Source: Streptomyces agglomeratus
Lineage (GTDB): Bacteria > Actinomycetota > Actinomycetes > Streptomycetales > Streptomycetaceae
DNA length: 64,000 bases
Direction: 5' to 3'
Assembly (NCBI RefSeq): GCF_001746415.1
Contig: NZ_MEHJ01000001.1
Span: forward strand, 6,888,501 to 6,952,500
Shown here: piece by piece, positions 1 to 10,878 of the stretch
Layout of the letters: each line of letters opens with the position of its first letter
Numbering within the stretch: the stretch's first letter is position 1
Notes under the pieces: generated by a model
Seen by the model: only the letters and a program-made list of their open reading frames with translations
What the model was told of the DNA's origin: nothing
Databases searched by the model: none
Made by a program: the position numbers and the translations under genes

Positions 1-1455
<1,455 letters not shown>

Positions 1456-1536
1456 CGATGCGCCGTGCCGGGGCCGGCCGGACCACCGAGCGGCCCCGGA
1501 CCCACTGAACGGCTCCGGGACCCGCCGCCCCGCACC

Positions 1537-2016
1537 TCAGTGCCCGGGCAGCACGCACGCGGTGTCGAGCCCCAGCACATGGTTGAGCCGGCCGAACGCC
1601 AGCCAGGAACCGATGCTCATGCTCAGCTCGACGATCTCCAACTGGCTGTAGCGCGCTGTCATCCGTGTCCAGAACTCCTCGTCCAGGCCGTGGTGGTCCA
1701 GCGCGTACCGCTCGGCGTACTCGGCGGCCAGTCGGGTGCGCTCGTCGAACGCGTCGGTCGTGCGCCACCGTGTCACCGCCTCGGCGAACCCCTCCTCGAC
1801 CTTCTGCCCGTCGCGTTCGGTCCGCCAGTCGAGGCAGAACACGCAGCCGTTGATCTGCGCGATCCGCAGCCGCGCGGCCTCGAACTCGCGCAGCCCCAGG
1901 GTCGTATGGGCGTACACCGCCATCGAGAAGTCCGCCGCGGCGGTCCCGATGCCGGGGACCATCTCGCCCCACACGTACGCGATGGCGTCCTTGCCCTCGG
2001 GTATGTCGATGTTCAT
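1537..2016 (-). CDS. Carboxymuconolactone decarboxylase / AhpD-like protein
   Basis: A 159-residue all-helical protein of the CMD/AhpD fold. The redox motif CVFC lies at about residues 57-60, followed by a downstream His-rich stretch (DHHGLDEEF). Members are alkylhydroperoxidase-like or decarboxylases; this one cannot be assigned a substrate. Its ATG at 2016 overlaps the TGA of the upstream reductase by four bases (ATGA), so the two are translationally coupled and probably share a role. A longer frame runs upstream of 2016 but lies inside the reductase gene and is ignored. Confidence 0.82.
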   Translation of the reverse strand: MNIDIPEGKDAIAYVWGEMVPGIGTAAADFSMAVYAHTTLGLREFEAARLRIAQINGCVFCLDWRTERDGQKVEEGFAEAVTRWRTTDAFDERTRLAAEYAERYALDHHGLDEEFWTRMTARYSQLEIVELSMSIGSWLAFGRLNHVLGLDTACVLPGH

Positions 2017-3092
2017 CGCCGGCTCCTTCCGAGCTTGCCCACGGCGGGGCGCAGGGGTACGTCGAGCGCGTCGTAGAGTCCGGGCTTCGCGTCGACGAGC
2101 CAGTCGATGGCGCCGACCAGGCGGCCGACCGCGGTGGCGTTGCCGCCCGCCGACCGGTTCTCGTCCTCGTCGGTGGCCTCGACCGTGACCTCGATGCGCG
2201 GGCGCCCTTCGATGATCACCCGGTGTGCTCCGGCTCCGTCCGGCGGTGCCGGCCAGTCGGGGGCGCAGGACGGGTGGATGCGGGTGACGTGCTCGATGAC
2301 GATGCGGGGCTCGCCCGCGACGATGCCCTGCACCTCGAACCGCACCGCGCCCTGCGTGCCGGCCTCGAACTCGCCCATGGTTCTCGTGGTCACCGTGGTG
2401 TCGAGCGCGCGCCGGTCCAGGGTCTCGCGGATCTCGTCGAGTTCTGCGCCGAGAGCCCTGGCCATCAGCCGTATCTGCCCGCCCCACACCATGGTCGGGA
2501 CCGTCGGGGCGAGCATCAGCGGCTCGTAGTCCATCGGGTGTCCCATTCCGATCAGGTGGCGCACCGATTCGGGCTGGTCGTAGGTGGAGTAGTCGAAGAT
2601 CTCCTGGCAGCGGATCACGTCCACGGTGCTGCCGAGTCCGCTGATCAGCAGCGGCAGTACGTCGTTGCCCCAGCCGGGGTCGACCCCCGAGACGAACAGC
2701 GAACCGCCGCCTTCCGCGACCGCCGCCAGGACGGGCTCGCGCAGCTCCGGTGGGGCACCGTGCCGGTCGTACAGCGCGTACAGCGAAGGGGTGACCACCA
2801 CGGCGCCGGACCGGATCGCCCGGACGATGTCCGCGAGGGCCTCGTCGGGGCGGACGTCACCGGAGGCCGCGTACACCACGGCCCGGGGGCCGGCGGCCAG
2901 TACCGCCTCGATGTCGTCGCTCGCCGCGACCCCCAGAGCGCGGTCGAGGCCGCCGAGGTCGCCCGCGTCGCGGCCCACCTTGGCGGGGTTGTGCACGAGA
3001 ACGGCCGCGAGGCCGAGCGCCGGATGGGCGTCGACGGCGCGGACGGCCGCACGGCCGACGTTGCCGGTGCCCCAGACCACCGTGGGAATCAT
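2013..3092 (-). CDS. DapB-like NAD(P)-dependent reductase (dihydrodipicolinate reductase family)
   Basis: A 359-residue protein beginning with a Rossmann motif (VVWGTGNVGRAAVRAV, residues 5-20). A DapB-like middle contains SGVDPGWGNDVLPLL and IRCQEIFDYSTYDQPE. It is longer than true DapB (about 250-270) and resembles the actinobacterial NADP-binding oxidoreductases often seen in lipid or steroid gene sets. It is unlikely to be the lysine-pathway enzyme. It is first in a two-gene unit with the AhpD-like gene, and its start is 87 bases from the end of the preceding minus-strand gene. Presence next to a cholesterol oxidase suggests, but does not show, a sterol-related job. Confidence 0.75.
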   Translation of the reverse strand: MIPTVVWGTGNVGRAAVRAVDAHPALGLAAVLVHNPAKVGRDAGDLGGLDRALGVAASDDIEAVLAAGPRAVVYAASGDVRPDEALADIVRAIRSGAVVVTPSLYALYDRHGAPPELREPVLAAVAEGGGSLFVSGVDPGWGNDVLPLLISGLGSTVDVIRCQEIFDYSTYDQPESVRHLIGMGHPMDYEPLMLAPTVPTMVWGGQIRLMARALGAELDEIRETLDRRALDTTVTTRTMGEFEAGTQGAVRFEVQGIVAGEPRIVIEHVTRIHPSCAPDWPAPPDGAGAHRVIIEGRPRIEVTVEATDEDENRSAGGNATAVGRLVGAIDWLVDAKPGLYDALDVPLRPAVGKLGRSRR

Positions 3093-3179
3093 GCGGCGGA
3101 GGGTAGCGCGAGGACCTCACGGTTCCCAGAGACGCGACGTCGGTCAAATGTCCTTCTTCGAAAGTGATGTGACGATATG

Positions 3180-6110
3180 TCAGGTGTGGGGGCGGGTCAC
3201 GCGCTCCAGTTCCAGCAGTACGGAGCGGTAGCCGCGGCCGGTCGCGCGCTCCATGCCGACCTCGCACATCCGGTTCGCGCTGAGATACAGGTCGTACTCC
3301 CGCGCCCGGACCTCCGCGCCCTCGCGCGCCGTGGCCGACTCCGTCAGCTCCTTGTGCAGCAGCCCGCGGTCGCCCGCGAACGCGCAGCAGCGCACGTCGT
3401 CGGGTACGACGACTTCCCACGCGCACGCCTCGGCGACCGTGCGCAACCGCTCCTCGTCGCCCAGGTGCCGCATGGAACACGTGGGGTGGAGAACGGCGGA
3501 ATCGGCCCTGCGCAGCACCGGGAGCCGGGGCAGCAGCTCGTCGGCGGCCCAGACGACCGAATCGACGACGGTCAGCTCCGCGTGCAACTCCCGGTTGGCG
3601 TCGGTGAGATACGGCACGACCTCGCGGGCGAGGCCGAGCGTGCAGGAGGACGCGTCGACGACCAGCGGCAGTGTGCCGCCCGCCGTCCAGCCCCAGGCGG
3701 CCTCGACGACGCGGTTCGCCATGACGGAGTTGCCCGCCGCGTACCCCTTCGAGTGCCAGATCGTCGCGCAGCACGTGCCGGCGACGTCGTCCGGGATCCA
3801 CACCGGCCTTCCGGCGCGCCGCGACACGGCGACCACGGCCTGCGGGAGCGACGGCCCCCAGTGGCCCCGCGGCTCACCGAAGACGCGGTTCACGCACGCC
3901 GGGTAGTAGACGGCGTGCGCGCCGGTGCGCGGGGTGCGGGGGAGGGGCCGGGCCGCGGCGCCGGGGAGCTGCGGCAGCCACTCCGGGACCAGGCCGGGGC
4001 GTACGGCCCTGCGGGCGAGGTTGGTGACCGACCCGGCGAGCCGGTCACCGGCCCGGTCCGCGGCGGCGACCGCGAGGCGCGCGGCGGCCTCGACCGCCCC
4101 GAAGTGCCGGGCGGCCAGCGCCGCGATCCGTTCCTCGCGCGGCGAGTGGCGGCGGTGCCTGAAGTCCCTCATCAGCGCGCCTGTGTCGATACCGACGGGA
4201 CACGCGAGCGCGCAGGTCGAATCACCGGCGCAGGTGTCCACCGCGTCGTACCCGTACGCGTCGAGCAACGCGTCCTGGACCGGCGAGCCCGGCGGCTGGC
4301 GGGTCATTTCCCGGCGCAGCACGATGCGCTGGCGCGGAGTGGTCGTCAGATCGGTGCTGGGGCAGGTCGGTTCGCAGAATCCGCACTCGATGCATGGATC
4401 GGCGACCGGCTCGACGCCGGGGATGGTCTTGAGGCCGCGCAGATGCGCTGTCGGATCGCGGTCCAGCACGATGCGCGGGGCCAGCACTCCGCCCGGGTCG
4501 AGGAGCCGCTTCGTACGCCACATCAGTTCCGTCGCCTTCGGACCCCACTCCAGTTCCAGAAAGGGCGCGATGTTGCGTCCGGTGGCGTGCTCCGCCTTCA
4601 GCGAACCGTCGAAGCGGCCGGTGGTCAGCCGGCAGAAGTCGTCCATGAAGGCGGCGTAGCGCGCCACGTCGGCCGGGTCGGCGGCGTCGAAGGCCAGCAG
4701 GAAGTGCAGATTGCCGTGCGCCGCGTGACCCGCCACGGCCGCGTCGAACCCGTGCCGGCTCTGGAGGCGCAGCAGCGCCTCGCACGCCTCGGCCAGCCGT
4801 GACGGCGGTACGGCGAAATCCTCGGTGATCAGGGTCGTGCCGGCGGGGCGGGAGCCGCCGACGGCCGTGACGAACGCCTTGCGGGCCTTCCAGTAGCCGC
4901 CGATCGTCCTCGCGTCCCGGGTGAACGTGTTGGTCACCGAGGGGACCGGGGCGACGAGTTCGAGCCCGGCCAGCACCTCGGCCGCCGCTCGTTCGTACGC
5001 GTCGAGAGCTGCCGCGCCGGGCGCCCGGAACTCCACCAGCAGCGCCGTCGTCCCCACGGGCAGCCGCGCCCAGTCCGCCGGTACCCCTTCGACGCTCACC
5101 GAGGCGCGCAGCGTGTTGCCGTCCATCAGCTCGACGGCGAGCGCACCCGCGTCGTTGAAACGGGGGACGGCGGCGGCCGCGGCGGACAGTGTGGGGAAGA
5201 AGAGCAGAGCGGTGGAGAGCGCGCGGTCCAGCGGCAGCGTGTCGAAGACGACCTCGGAGATGAAGCCGAGGGTGCCCTCGGAGCCGACCATCAGGCCGCG
5301 CAGGATCTCCACGGGAGTCGCCCCGTCGAGGTAGGCGTCGAGCCGGTAGCCGTTGGTGTTCTTGATCTCGTACTTCGCGCGGATACGGGCCGTGAGTTCC
5401 GCGTCCGCCTCGATCTCCGCCTTGATCGCCATCAGCCTGGCGCACAGGTCCGGCTCCGCGCGCGCCAGTTCCCCGTCGGCCGCCGGGTCCGCCGTGTCGA
5501 CGACCGTGCCGCCCGGCAGGACGAAGGTGAGGGAGGCGACGGTGCGGTAGGAGTTGCGGGCGGTGCCCGCCGTCATGCCGGAGGCGTTGTTGGCGACGAC
5601 GCCGCCGACCGTGCAGGCGATGGCGCTCGCCGGGTCGGGGCCGAGAACGCGGCCGTGGCGCGCGAGGGCGGCGTTGGCCCGTACCACCGTGGTGCCCGGG
5701 CGGACCCTGGCGCGCGCGCCGCCGTCGAGGACTTCGACGCCCGCCCAGTGACGGCGTACGTCGACGAGGATGTCCTCGCCCTGCGCCTGGCCGTTGAGCG
5801 AGGTGCCCGCCGCCCGGAAGACGACCTCGCGGCCTCGGGTGTGGGCGTACGAGAGCACCGCCGAGATGTCGTCGATGTCCTCGGCGACCACGACCACCCG
5901 GGGAACGAAGCGGTACGGGCTGGCGTCCGACGCGTACCGCACGAGGTCGGAGACCTTCCATAGCACCTTGCCCGCGCCGAGCAGATCGGTCAGTTCGCGG
6001 CGCAGCGGCTCGGGCGTGCCGCCGGCCAGGGTGTCCGGCACCCGGTCGGGCGCCGGACACCTCGGGGCGGCGGGCCGCAGCGATCCGGGTTCGGGCTCCA
6101 GCAGCGGCAT
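3180..6110 (-). CDS. FAD-linked and Fe-S oxidoreductase, fused GlcD/GlcF type
   Basis: A 976-residue fusion of an FAD-binding-4 dehydrogenase (about residues 35-560; motifs RAAGTSLNGQAQG, GGVVANNASGM, LMVGSEGTLG) with an Fe-S and CCG module. The first 4Fe-4S motif CIECGFCEPTCP is near residue 573, the second near 622 (CAGDSTCALACP). CCG-type cysteines follow near 780 (GTCCATIWHSKGY) and 905 (RCCAFAGDRG). This is the organisation of D-lactate, glycolate or 2-hydroxyglutarate dehydrogenases that pass electrons to the quinone pool. No signal peptide or membrane segment is evident. The substrate cannot be read from the sequence. The start is 20 bases below the stop of the marR gene on the same strand, so the two may be cotranscribed. 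Confidence 0.88.
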   Translation of the reverse strand: MPLLEPEPGSLRPAAPRCPAPDRVPDTLAGGTPEPLRRELTDLLGAGKVLWKVSDLVRYASDASPYRFVPRVVVVAEDIDDISAVLSYAHTRGREVVFRAAGTSLNGQAQGEDILVDVRRHWAGVEVLDGGARARVRPGTTVVRANAALARHGRVLGPDPASAIACTVGGVVANNASGMTAGTARNSYRTVASLTFVLPGGTVVDTADPAADGELARAEPDLCARLMAIKAEIEADAELTARIRAKYEIKNTNGYRLDAYLDGATPVEILRGLMVGSEGTLGFISEVVFDTLPLDRALSTALLFFPTLSAAAAAVPRFNDAGALAVELMDGNTLRASVSVEGVPADWARLPVGTTALLVEFRAPGAAALDAYERAAAEVLAGLELVAPVPSVTNTFTRDARTIGGYWKARKAFVTAVGGSRPAGTTLITEDFAVPPSRLAEACEALLRLQSRHGFDAAVAGHAAHGNLHFLLAFDAADPADVARYAAFMDDFCRLTTGRFDGSLKAEHATGRNIAPFLELEWGPKATELMWRTKRLLDPGGVLAPRIVLDRDPTAHLRGLKTIPGVEPVADPCIECGFCEPTCPSTDLTTTPRQRIVLRREMTRQPPGSPVQDALLDAYGYDAVDTCAGDSTCALACPVGIDTGALMRDFRHRRHSPREERIAALAARHFGAVEAAARLAVAAADRAGDRLAGSVTNLARRAVRPGLVPEWLPQLPGAAARPLPRTPRTGAHAVYYPACVNRVFGEPRGHWGPSLPQAVVAVSRRAGRPVWIPDDVAGTCCATIWHSKGYAAGNSVMANRVVEAAWGWTAGGTLPLVVDASSCTLGLAREVVPYLTDANRELHAELTVVDSVVWAADELLPRLPVLRRADSAVLHPTCSMRHLGDEERLRTVAEACAWEVVVPDDVRCCAFAGDRGLLHKELTESATAREGAEVRAREYDLYLSANRMCEVGMERATGRGYRSVLLELERVTRPHT

Positions 6111-6129
6111 GCGGGTCGGTCCCCTCGGC

Positions 6130-6585
6130 TCAGCAGCGGCGCTCCGGCATCCCGTCGACCAGAGCGGACAGCAGGCCCCCGAGCACCTCGCGCTGCTCGG
6201 CGGTCAATGGAGCAAGGATGTCCTCCGCGGCGTCGCGGCGCGCGCTGCGCAGGGCACGCAGCGTGGCGCGGCCGGTGTCGGTCAGCTCGATCCTGATCAC
6301 CCGGCGGTTGGTGGGATCGGGCACGCGGCGCACCCGCCCGCTCGCCTCCAGCCCGTCGACGAGGGTGGTCACCGCGCGCGGCACGACATCCAGGCGCCGG
6401 GCCAGGTCGGCCATCCGCGGCGGCGGCTCGTCGTGCAGGTCGTAGTGCGAAACGGTACGCAGGAGGCGTGACTGGGCCGGAGTGATGCCGATCGGCTCCA
6501 TCTGCTGACGCTGGATCCGGTGAAGCCGGCGCGTCAGCCGCAGCAGCTGCTCGGCCAGCACGCCGTCGGCGTCTGAGGTGCTCAT
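6130..6585 (-). CDS. MarR-family transcriptional regulator
   Basis: A 151-residue winged-helix protein. The recognition region is about residues 35-95, with MADLARRLDVVPRAVTTLVDGLEASGRV followed by the wing VPDPTNRRVIRIELT. It is divergent from the ABC exporter gene at 6695, across a spacer full of ATTGT/ACAAT half-sites. The usual arrangement is a MarR protein that represses the divergent exporter and itself and is relieved by a small ligand. That role is inferred from layout. It may also be cotranscribed with the FAD/Fe-S dehydrogenase downstream. Confidence 0.9.
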   Translation of the reverse strand: MSTSDADGVLAEQLLRLTRRLHRIQRQQMEPIGITPAQSRLLRTVSHYDLHDEPPPRMADLARRLDVVPRAVTTLVDGLEASGRVRRVPDPTNRRVIRIELTDTGRATLRALRSARRDAAEDILAPLTAEQREVLGGLLSALVDGMPERRC

Positions 6586-6592
6586 ACCGGGA

Positions 6593-6658
6593 ACAATATC
6601 AGGACCACACTCATTGTGAATACAGTCATTGTGAGCAGAGGTAACAATCGGCTAGGCT
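6593..6658 (+). promoter_or_regulatory. MarR operator and exporter promoter region
   Basis: The spacer carries ACAAT at 6593, a direct repeat of TCATTGTGA at 6611-6619 and 6626-6634 (15-base period), and ACAAT at 6644-6648. ATTGT and ACAAT form inverted pairs. A plausible promoter for the + strand is TTGTGA at 6629-6634 and TAGGCT at 6653-6658 with an 18-base gap, so the second repeat overlaps the -35 element, as expected for a repressor site. The ribosome site GAAGGAG precedes the ATG at 6695. Confidence 0.55.
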
Positions 6659-6694
6659 TCGTAATCCGGCATCTCACCCCTCGCGAAGGAGCCC

Positions 6695-8506
6695 ATGCAC
6701 CCCGATCGACCCACGTGGACACCCCCGGCCCGCGATCCCGGCCAGCCGGAGGAGCCCGCGCAGGTGCGCCGCATCCTCAGGCTGTTCCGCCCGTACCGGG
6801 GCCGGCTGGCCGTCGTCGGCCTGCTGGTCGCCGCCTCCTCCCTCGTCGCCGTCGCCTCCCCGTTCATGCTCAGGGAGATCCTCGACACCGCGATCCCGCA
6901 GGGGCGTACGGGCCTGCTCAGCCTGCTCGCCCTCGGCATGATCCTGACCGCCGTGGTGACGAGCGTCTTCGGCGTACTCCAGACCCTGATCTCCACGACG
7001 GTCGGCCAGCGCGTCATGCACGACCTGCGCACCGCCGTCTACGCCCAGCTTCAGCGCATGCCGCTCGCCTTCTTCACCAGGACCCGCACCGGTGAGGTGC
7101 AGTCCCGCATCGCCAACGACATCGGCGGCATGCAGGCGACGGTGACCTCCACCGCGACCTCGCTCGTCTCGAACCTCACCTCGGTGGTGGCCACGGTCGT
7201 TGCCATGCTGGCCCTCGACTGGCGGCTGACCGTCGTCTCGCTGCTCCTGCTGCCGGTGTTCGTGTGGATCAGCCGCCGGGTCGGCCGCGAGCGCAAGAAG
7301 ATCACCACGCAGCGCCAGAAGCAGATGGCCTCGATGGCCGCCACCGTCACCGAGTCGCTGTCGGTCAGCGGCATCCTGCTCGGCCGCACCATGGGCCGCG
7401 CCGACTCCCTCACCAAGTCCTTCGCCGACGAGTCCGAGCGCCTCGTCGACCTCGAAGTGCGCTCCAACATGGCCGGGCGCTGGCGGATGTCGACCATCGG
7501 CATCGTCATGGCCGCCATGCCCGCCGTCATCTACTGGGCGGCCGGCCTCACCATGCAGTCGGGCGGGGCGGCCGTCTCCCTCGGCACGCTCGTCGCCTTC
7601 GTCTCGCTCCAGCAGGGCCTCTTCCGGCCGGCCGTGAGCCTGCTGTCGACCGGTGTGCAGATGCAGACCTCCCTCGCGCTCTTCCAGCGGATCTTCGAGT
7701 ACCTCGACCTGCCGGTGGACATCACCGAGCCCGAGAAGCCGGTCCGGCTGGAGAAGATCCGCGGCGAGGTGCGCTTCGACGACGTCCACTTCGCGTACGA
7801 CGAGAAGAGCGGCCGGACCCTCACCGGCATCGACATCACCGTCCCGGCGGGCGGCAGTCTGGCCGTAGTCGGGCCCACCGGCTCCGGCAAGAGCACGCTC
7901 AGCTACCTGGTGCCCCGGCTGTACGACGTGACCGGCGGCGGCGTCACCCTCGACGGCGTCGACGTGCGCGACCTGGATTTCGACACGCTGGCCCGGGCCG
8001 TCGGCGTGGTCTCCCAGGAGACGTACCTCTTCCACGCCTCCGTCGCCGAGAACCTGCGCTTCGCCAAGCCGGACGCCACCGACGAGGAGCTGCGCGCCGC
8101 CGCCGAGGCGGCCCAGATCCACGACCACATCGCCTCACTCCCCGACGGGTACGACACCCTGGTCGGTGAGCGCGGATACCGCTTCTCCGGCGGCGAGAAG
8201 CAGCGGCTGGCGATCGCCCGGACCATCCTGCGGGACCCGCCCGTCCTCATCCTCGACGAGGCGACGAGCGCCCTCGACACCCGAACCGAGCACGCGGTGC
8301 AGCAGGCCATCGACGCCCTTTCGGCGGGCCGGACGACCATCACCATCGCGCACCGGCTCTCCACGGTCAGGGACGCCGACCAGATCGTCGTCCTCGACGC
8401 GGGGGAGACCGTCGAGCGCGGTACGCACGAGGAACTGCTCGCCCGGGACGGCCGGTACGCGGCGCTCGTGCGCAGGGACGCCCGGATGTCGCCCGCCACC
8501 GGCTGA
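6695..8506 (+). CDS. ABC exporter, fused permease and ATPase
   Basis: A 603-residue half-transporter that works as a dimer. The membrane domain is about residues 30-330 with six predicted segments. The ATPase domain is about 355-590, with Walker A GPTGSGKST near 394, signature FSGGEKQR near 498, and Walker B VLILDEATSAL near 519. The H-loop sequence is TIAHRLSTVRDAD. The length is normal for one-piece exporters of drugs or lipids; the substrate is unknown. The GAAGGAG ribosome site four bases before the ATG fixes the start. Control by the divergent MarR protein is likely. Confidence 0.93.
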   Translation: MHPDRPTWTPPARDPGQPEEPAQVRRILRLFRPYRGRLAVVGLLVAASSLVAVASPFMLREILDTAIPQGRTGLLSLLALGMILTAVVTSVFGVLQTLISTTVGQRVMHDLRTAVYAQLQRMPLAFFTRTRTGEVQSRIANDIGGMQATVTSTATSLVSNLTSVVATVVAMLALDWRLTVVSLLLLPVFVWISRRVGRERKKITTQRQKQMASMAATVTESLSVSGILLGRTMGRADSLTKSFADESERLVDLEVRSNMAGRWRMSTIGIVMAAMPAVIYWAAGLTMQSGGAAVSLGTLVAFVSLQQGLFRPAVSLLSTGVQMQTSLALFQRIFEYLDLPVDITEPEKPVRLEKIRGEVRFDDVHFAYDEKSGRTLTGIDITVPAGGSLAVVGPTGSGKSTLSYLVPRLYDVTGGGVTLDGVDVRDLDFDTLARAVGVVSQETYLFHASVAENLRFAKPDATDEELRAAAEAAQIHDHIASLPDGYDTLVGERGYRFSGGEKQRLAIARTILRDPPVLILDEATSALDTRTEHAVQQAIDALSAGRTTITIAHRLSTVRDADQIVVLDAGETVERGTHEELLARDGRYAALVRRDARMSPATG

Positions 8507-8679
8507 GCGGGTGCGCGCGGCAGCGCCACCGCTCCCCGGAAAACAACGACATGCCGCACGGCGGCCACCTGTTCGGGCGAACACCCGCTCCCCCGTCGTG
8601 CTTCGCACGCGCGCGGGAGTGACCGATTGCCCCTCCCGGGATCCCGGGAACCGTGAGTGCGGCGGGTTAGCGTGCCCGC

Positions 8680-9501
8680 ATGGAGAACGAGTCCGCACCG
8701 GAACGGCCCGCGAGCAGTCCCCGCCTGACGCGCCGCGGCCGGCTGCTGCTGATCGCCGGCATGGCCGCCGTGGTGGCGACCGCCGCGGTCCTGGTGCCTC
8801 TGCTGCTGCTGAGGGACGAGAAGCGCGAGCCGCGCAGTCTCCTGATCCCGGAGGGGTGGCGGGCCTCCCAGGTGTACGCCGCGGTCGACAAGGCGCTCGG
8901 CGCGGCGCCGAGGACGGCCGAGAAAGCGGCGCGCACGGCCCGTCTGAAGCTGCCGCGCGCGGCCAGGGGAAACCCCGAGGGCTACCTCTTCCCGGCCACG
9001 TATCCCGTCGACGAGAAGGCGACACCGGCGAGTCTGCTCTCGTACATGGTCAACACGGCGGGCAGGAACTTCGGGGCCACGCCCACGGCGTACCGTGACG
9101 TCGTCGTCGCCAGCATCGTGCAGGCCGAGGCCGACACACCGGAGGACATGGGGAAGGTCGCCCGCGTCATCGACAACCGGCTGGCGCGGGGCATGCCGCT
9201 CCAGATGGACTCGACGCTCAACTACGCGCTGAAGCGCTCGACCCTCGACACCACGCACGCGGACACCAGGATCAACACCCCCTACAACACGTACCGGCGT
9301 GCCGGCCTGCCGCCCACGCCGATCGGGAACCCGGGGCGCGAGGCGATGAACGCGACGCTCGACCCGCCGCCGGGGGAGTGGCTGTACTTCGTCACCGTGG
9401 CGCCCGGAGACACGCGCTTCACCGACAGCTACGCCGAACAGCGGAAGAACGTAGCGGAGTTCAACGCGAACCGCAGGGGCGCGAGCAAGAACGGCGGCTG
9501 A
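8680..9501 (+). CDS. mltG: Endolytic murein transglycosylase MltG (YceG-like), short form
   Basis: A 273-residue membrane-anchored enzyme that cuts nascent glycan strands. There is one membrane helix at about residues 19-44, then the YceG domain. Motifs are GYLFPATY, the catalytic-Glu segment SIVQAEA, VIDNRL, MQMDST-like LQMDSTLNYA, and TPYNTY with GLPPTPIGNPG. It is much shorter than the usual 350-600 residues and lacks an N-terminal LysM-like part, so it is probably a paralogue of the housekeeping mltG that normally sits beside ruvX and aroE. None of those neighbours is here. The 173 bases before it show no further gene. Confidence 0.85.
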   Translation: MENESAPERPASSPRLTRRGRLLLIAGMAAVVATAAVLVPLLLLRDEKREPRSLLIPEGWRASQVYAAVDKALGAAPRTAEKAARTARLKLPRAARGNPEGYLFPATYPVDEKATPASLLSYMVNTAGRNFGATPTAYRDVVVASIVQAEADTPEDMGKVARVIDNRLARGMPLQMDSTLNYALKRSTLDTTHADTRINTPYNTYRRAGLPPTPIGNPGREAMNATLDPPPGEWLYFVTVAPGDTRFTDSYAEQRKNVAEFNANRRGASKNGG

Positions 9502-9506
9502 CGCCG

Positions 9507-10802
9507 TCAGCCGCCGACCGGAACCGGAGCGTCGGCGAAGCGGACCGGGGCGGCGGCAGGGATACGGACGGGCGCGGTGACCGGCTCCGGGGCAGGCGCC
9601 ACCGGCTCGTCCGCCGGACCCGCCGGACCCGGCCGACCCGCCGAACCGGACGCCACCGCCACGGGGTCCGCCGCGAACAGCCCGCGCGCGACCGGATCCG
9701 CCGGGACCGCCCCCACGGCCACGCCGTCCGCAGGCCGCCGCTCCAGCAGCCGCATGATCGCGCGCACGGCCTCCCGCCCCGCCCGGTTGGCCCCGACCGT
9801 GCTGGCCGAGGGCCCGTAACCCACCAGGTGGACCCGCTCGTCGCGCACCGCCCGGGTGCCCTCCACACGGATGCCGCCGCCCCGCTCGCGCAGCCTGAGC
9901 GGTGCGAGATGGTCGATCACGGCGCGGAATCCGGTGGCCCACAGGATGACGTCGGCGTCGACCGTACGTCCGTCGGCCCAGGCCACCCCGTTCGGCGTAA
10001 TGCTGTCGAACATCGGCAGCCGGTCCAGGACCCCGTCCGCGCGGGCACGCGCGACCGCCTCCGTGACCGGCAGACCCGTCACCGACACGACGCTCTGCGG
10101 CGGCAGCCCGCGCCGTACCCGCTCGTCCACGAGCGCGACCGCCGCCCGCCCCTGGTCCTCGCCGAACGGACCGTCGCGGAAGACCGGCGGCCGGCGCGTC
10201 ACCCAGGTGGTCTCCGCCGCCACGGCGGCGATCTCCATCAGATGCTGAACACCGGAGGTCCCGCCGCCCACCACGACCACCCGCCGCCCGGTGAACGCCT
10301 GCGGCCCCGGATAGTCGGCGGTGTGCAGCTGCTGCCCCAGGAAGGTCTCCTGACCGGGGTAGCGGGGCCAGAACGGCCGGTCCCAGGTCCCCGTGGCGTT
10401 GATCAGAGCCCGCGCCGCCCACGTGCCCGCGGACGTCTCGACGAGCAGCCGGCCGCCCTCGCCCTCCCGCACCGCCGACACGCCGACGGGCCGCCGCACG
10501 CTCAGGGCGAAGGTCCGCTCGTACGCCGCGAAGTACTCCCCGACGACCTCCGAGGACGGGCGGCTGTCGTCGGCGCCGGTCAGCTCCATGCCCGGCAGGC
10601 TGTGCATCCCGTGCACCTTCGCGTACGTCAGCGAGGGCCACCGGAACTGCCACGCGCCGCCCGGCCGCGGGGAGTGGTCGAGCACGACGAAGTCACGGCC
10701 GGGCTCCAGGCCGGAGCGCCGCAGGTGGTAGGCGCTGGACAGTCCCGCCTGCCCGGCGCCGATGACCACCACGTCCACGTCCCGCACTCCAAGATTGTTC
10801 AT
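9507..10802 (-). CDS. Flavin-containing monooxygenase-like NAD(P)/FAD oxidoreductase
   Basis: A 431-residue flavoprotein. The FAD motif VIGAGQAGLSSAYHLRRSG is at about residues 14-32, and a second dinucleotide motif VVVVGGGTSGVQ at about 175. The family sequence LWATGFRAV is near 308. This is the two-dinucleotide layout of FMO and Baeyer-Villiger-type enzymes. The last 60 or so residues are a Pro/Ala/Val-rich tail unlike the core. It converges with mltG with only a few bases between stops and is divergent from a small unknown gene. The substrate is unknown. Confidence 0.85.
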   Translation of the reverse strand: MNNLGVRDVDVVVIGAGQAGLSSAYHLRRSGLEPGRDFVVLDHSPRPGGAWQFRWPSLTYAKVHGMHSLPGMELTGADDSRPSSEVVGEYFAAYERTFALSVRRPVGVSAVREGEGGRLLVETSAGTWAARALINATGTWDRPFWPRYPGQETFLGQQLHTADYPGPQAFTGRRVVVVGGGTSGVQHLMEIAAVAAETTWVTRRPPVFRDGPFGEDQGRAAVALVDERVRRGLPPQSVVSVTGLPVTEAVARARADGVLDRLPMFDSITPNGVAWADGRTVDADVILWATGFRAVIDHLAPLRLRERGGGIRVEGTRAVRDERVHLVGYGPSASTVGANRAGREAVRAIMRLLERRPADGVAVGAVPADPVARGLFAADPVAVASGSAGRPGPAGPADEPVAPAPEPVTAPVRIPAAAPVRFADAPVPVGG

Positions 10803-10878
10803 GTTTCCACCAACAGGGCCGCAGGCGCGGATCTTCCCGGCCCCACGTAATTCCCGGCGATGTGGGTACGGTGCCGAA

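Noticed and set aside
3177..4802. A long plus-strand frame opposite the FAD/Fe-S dehydrogenase.
   Set aside because: The minus strand carries clear FAD and Fe-S motifs; the plus frame is Arg/Gly/Ala-rich only.
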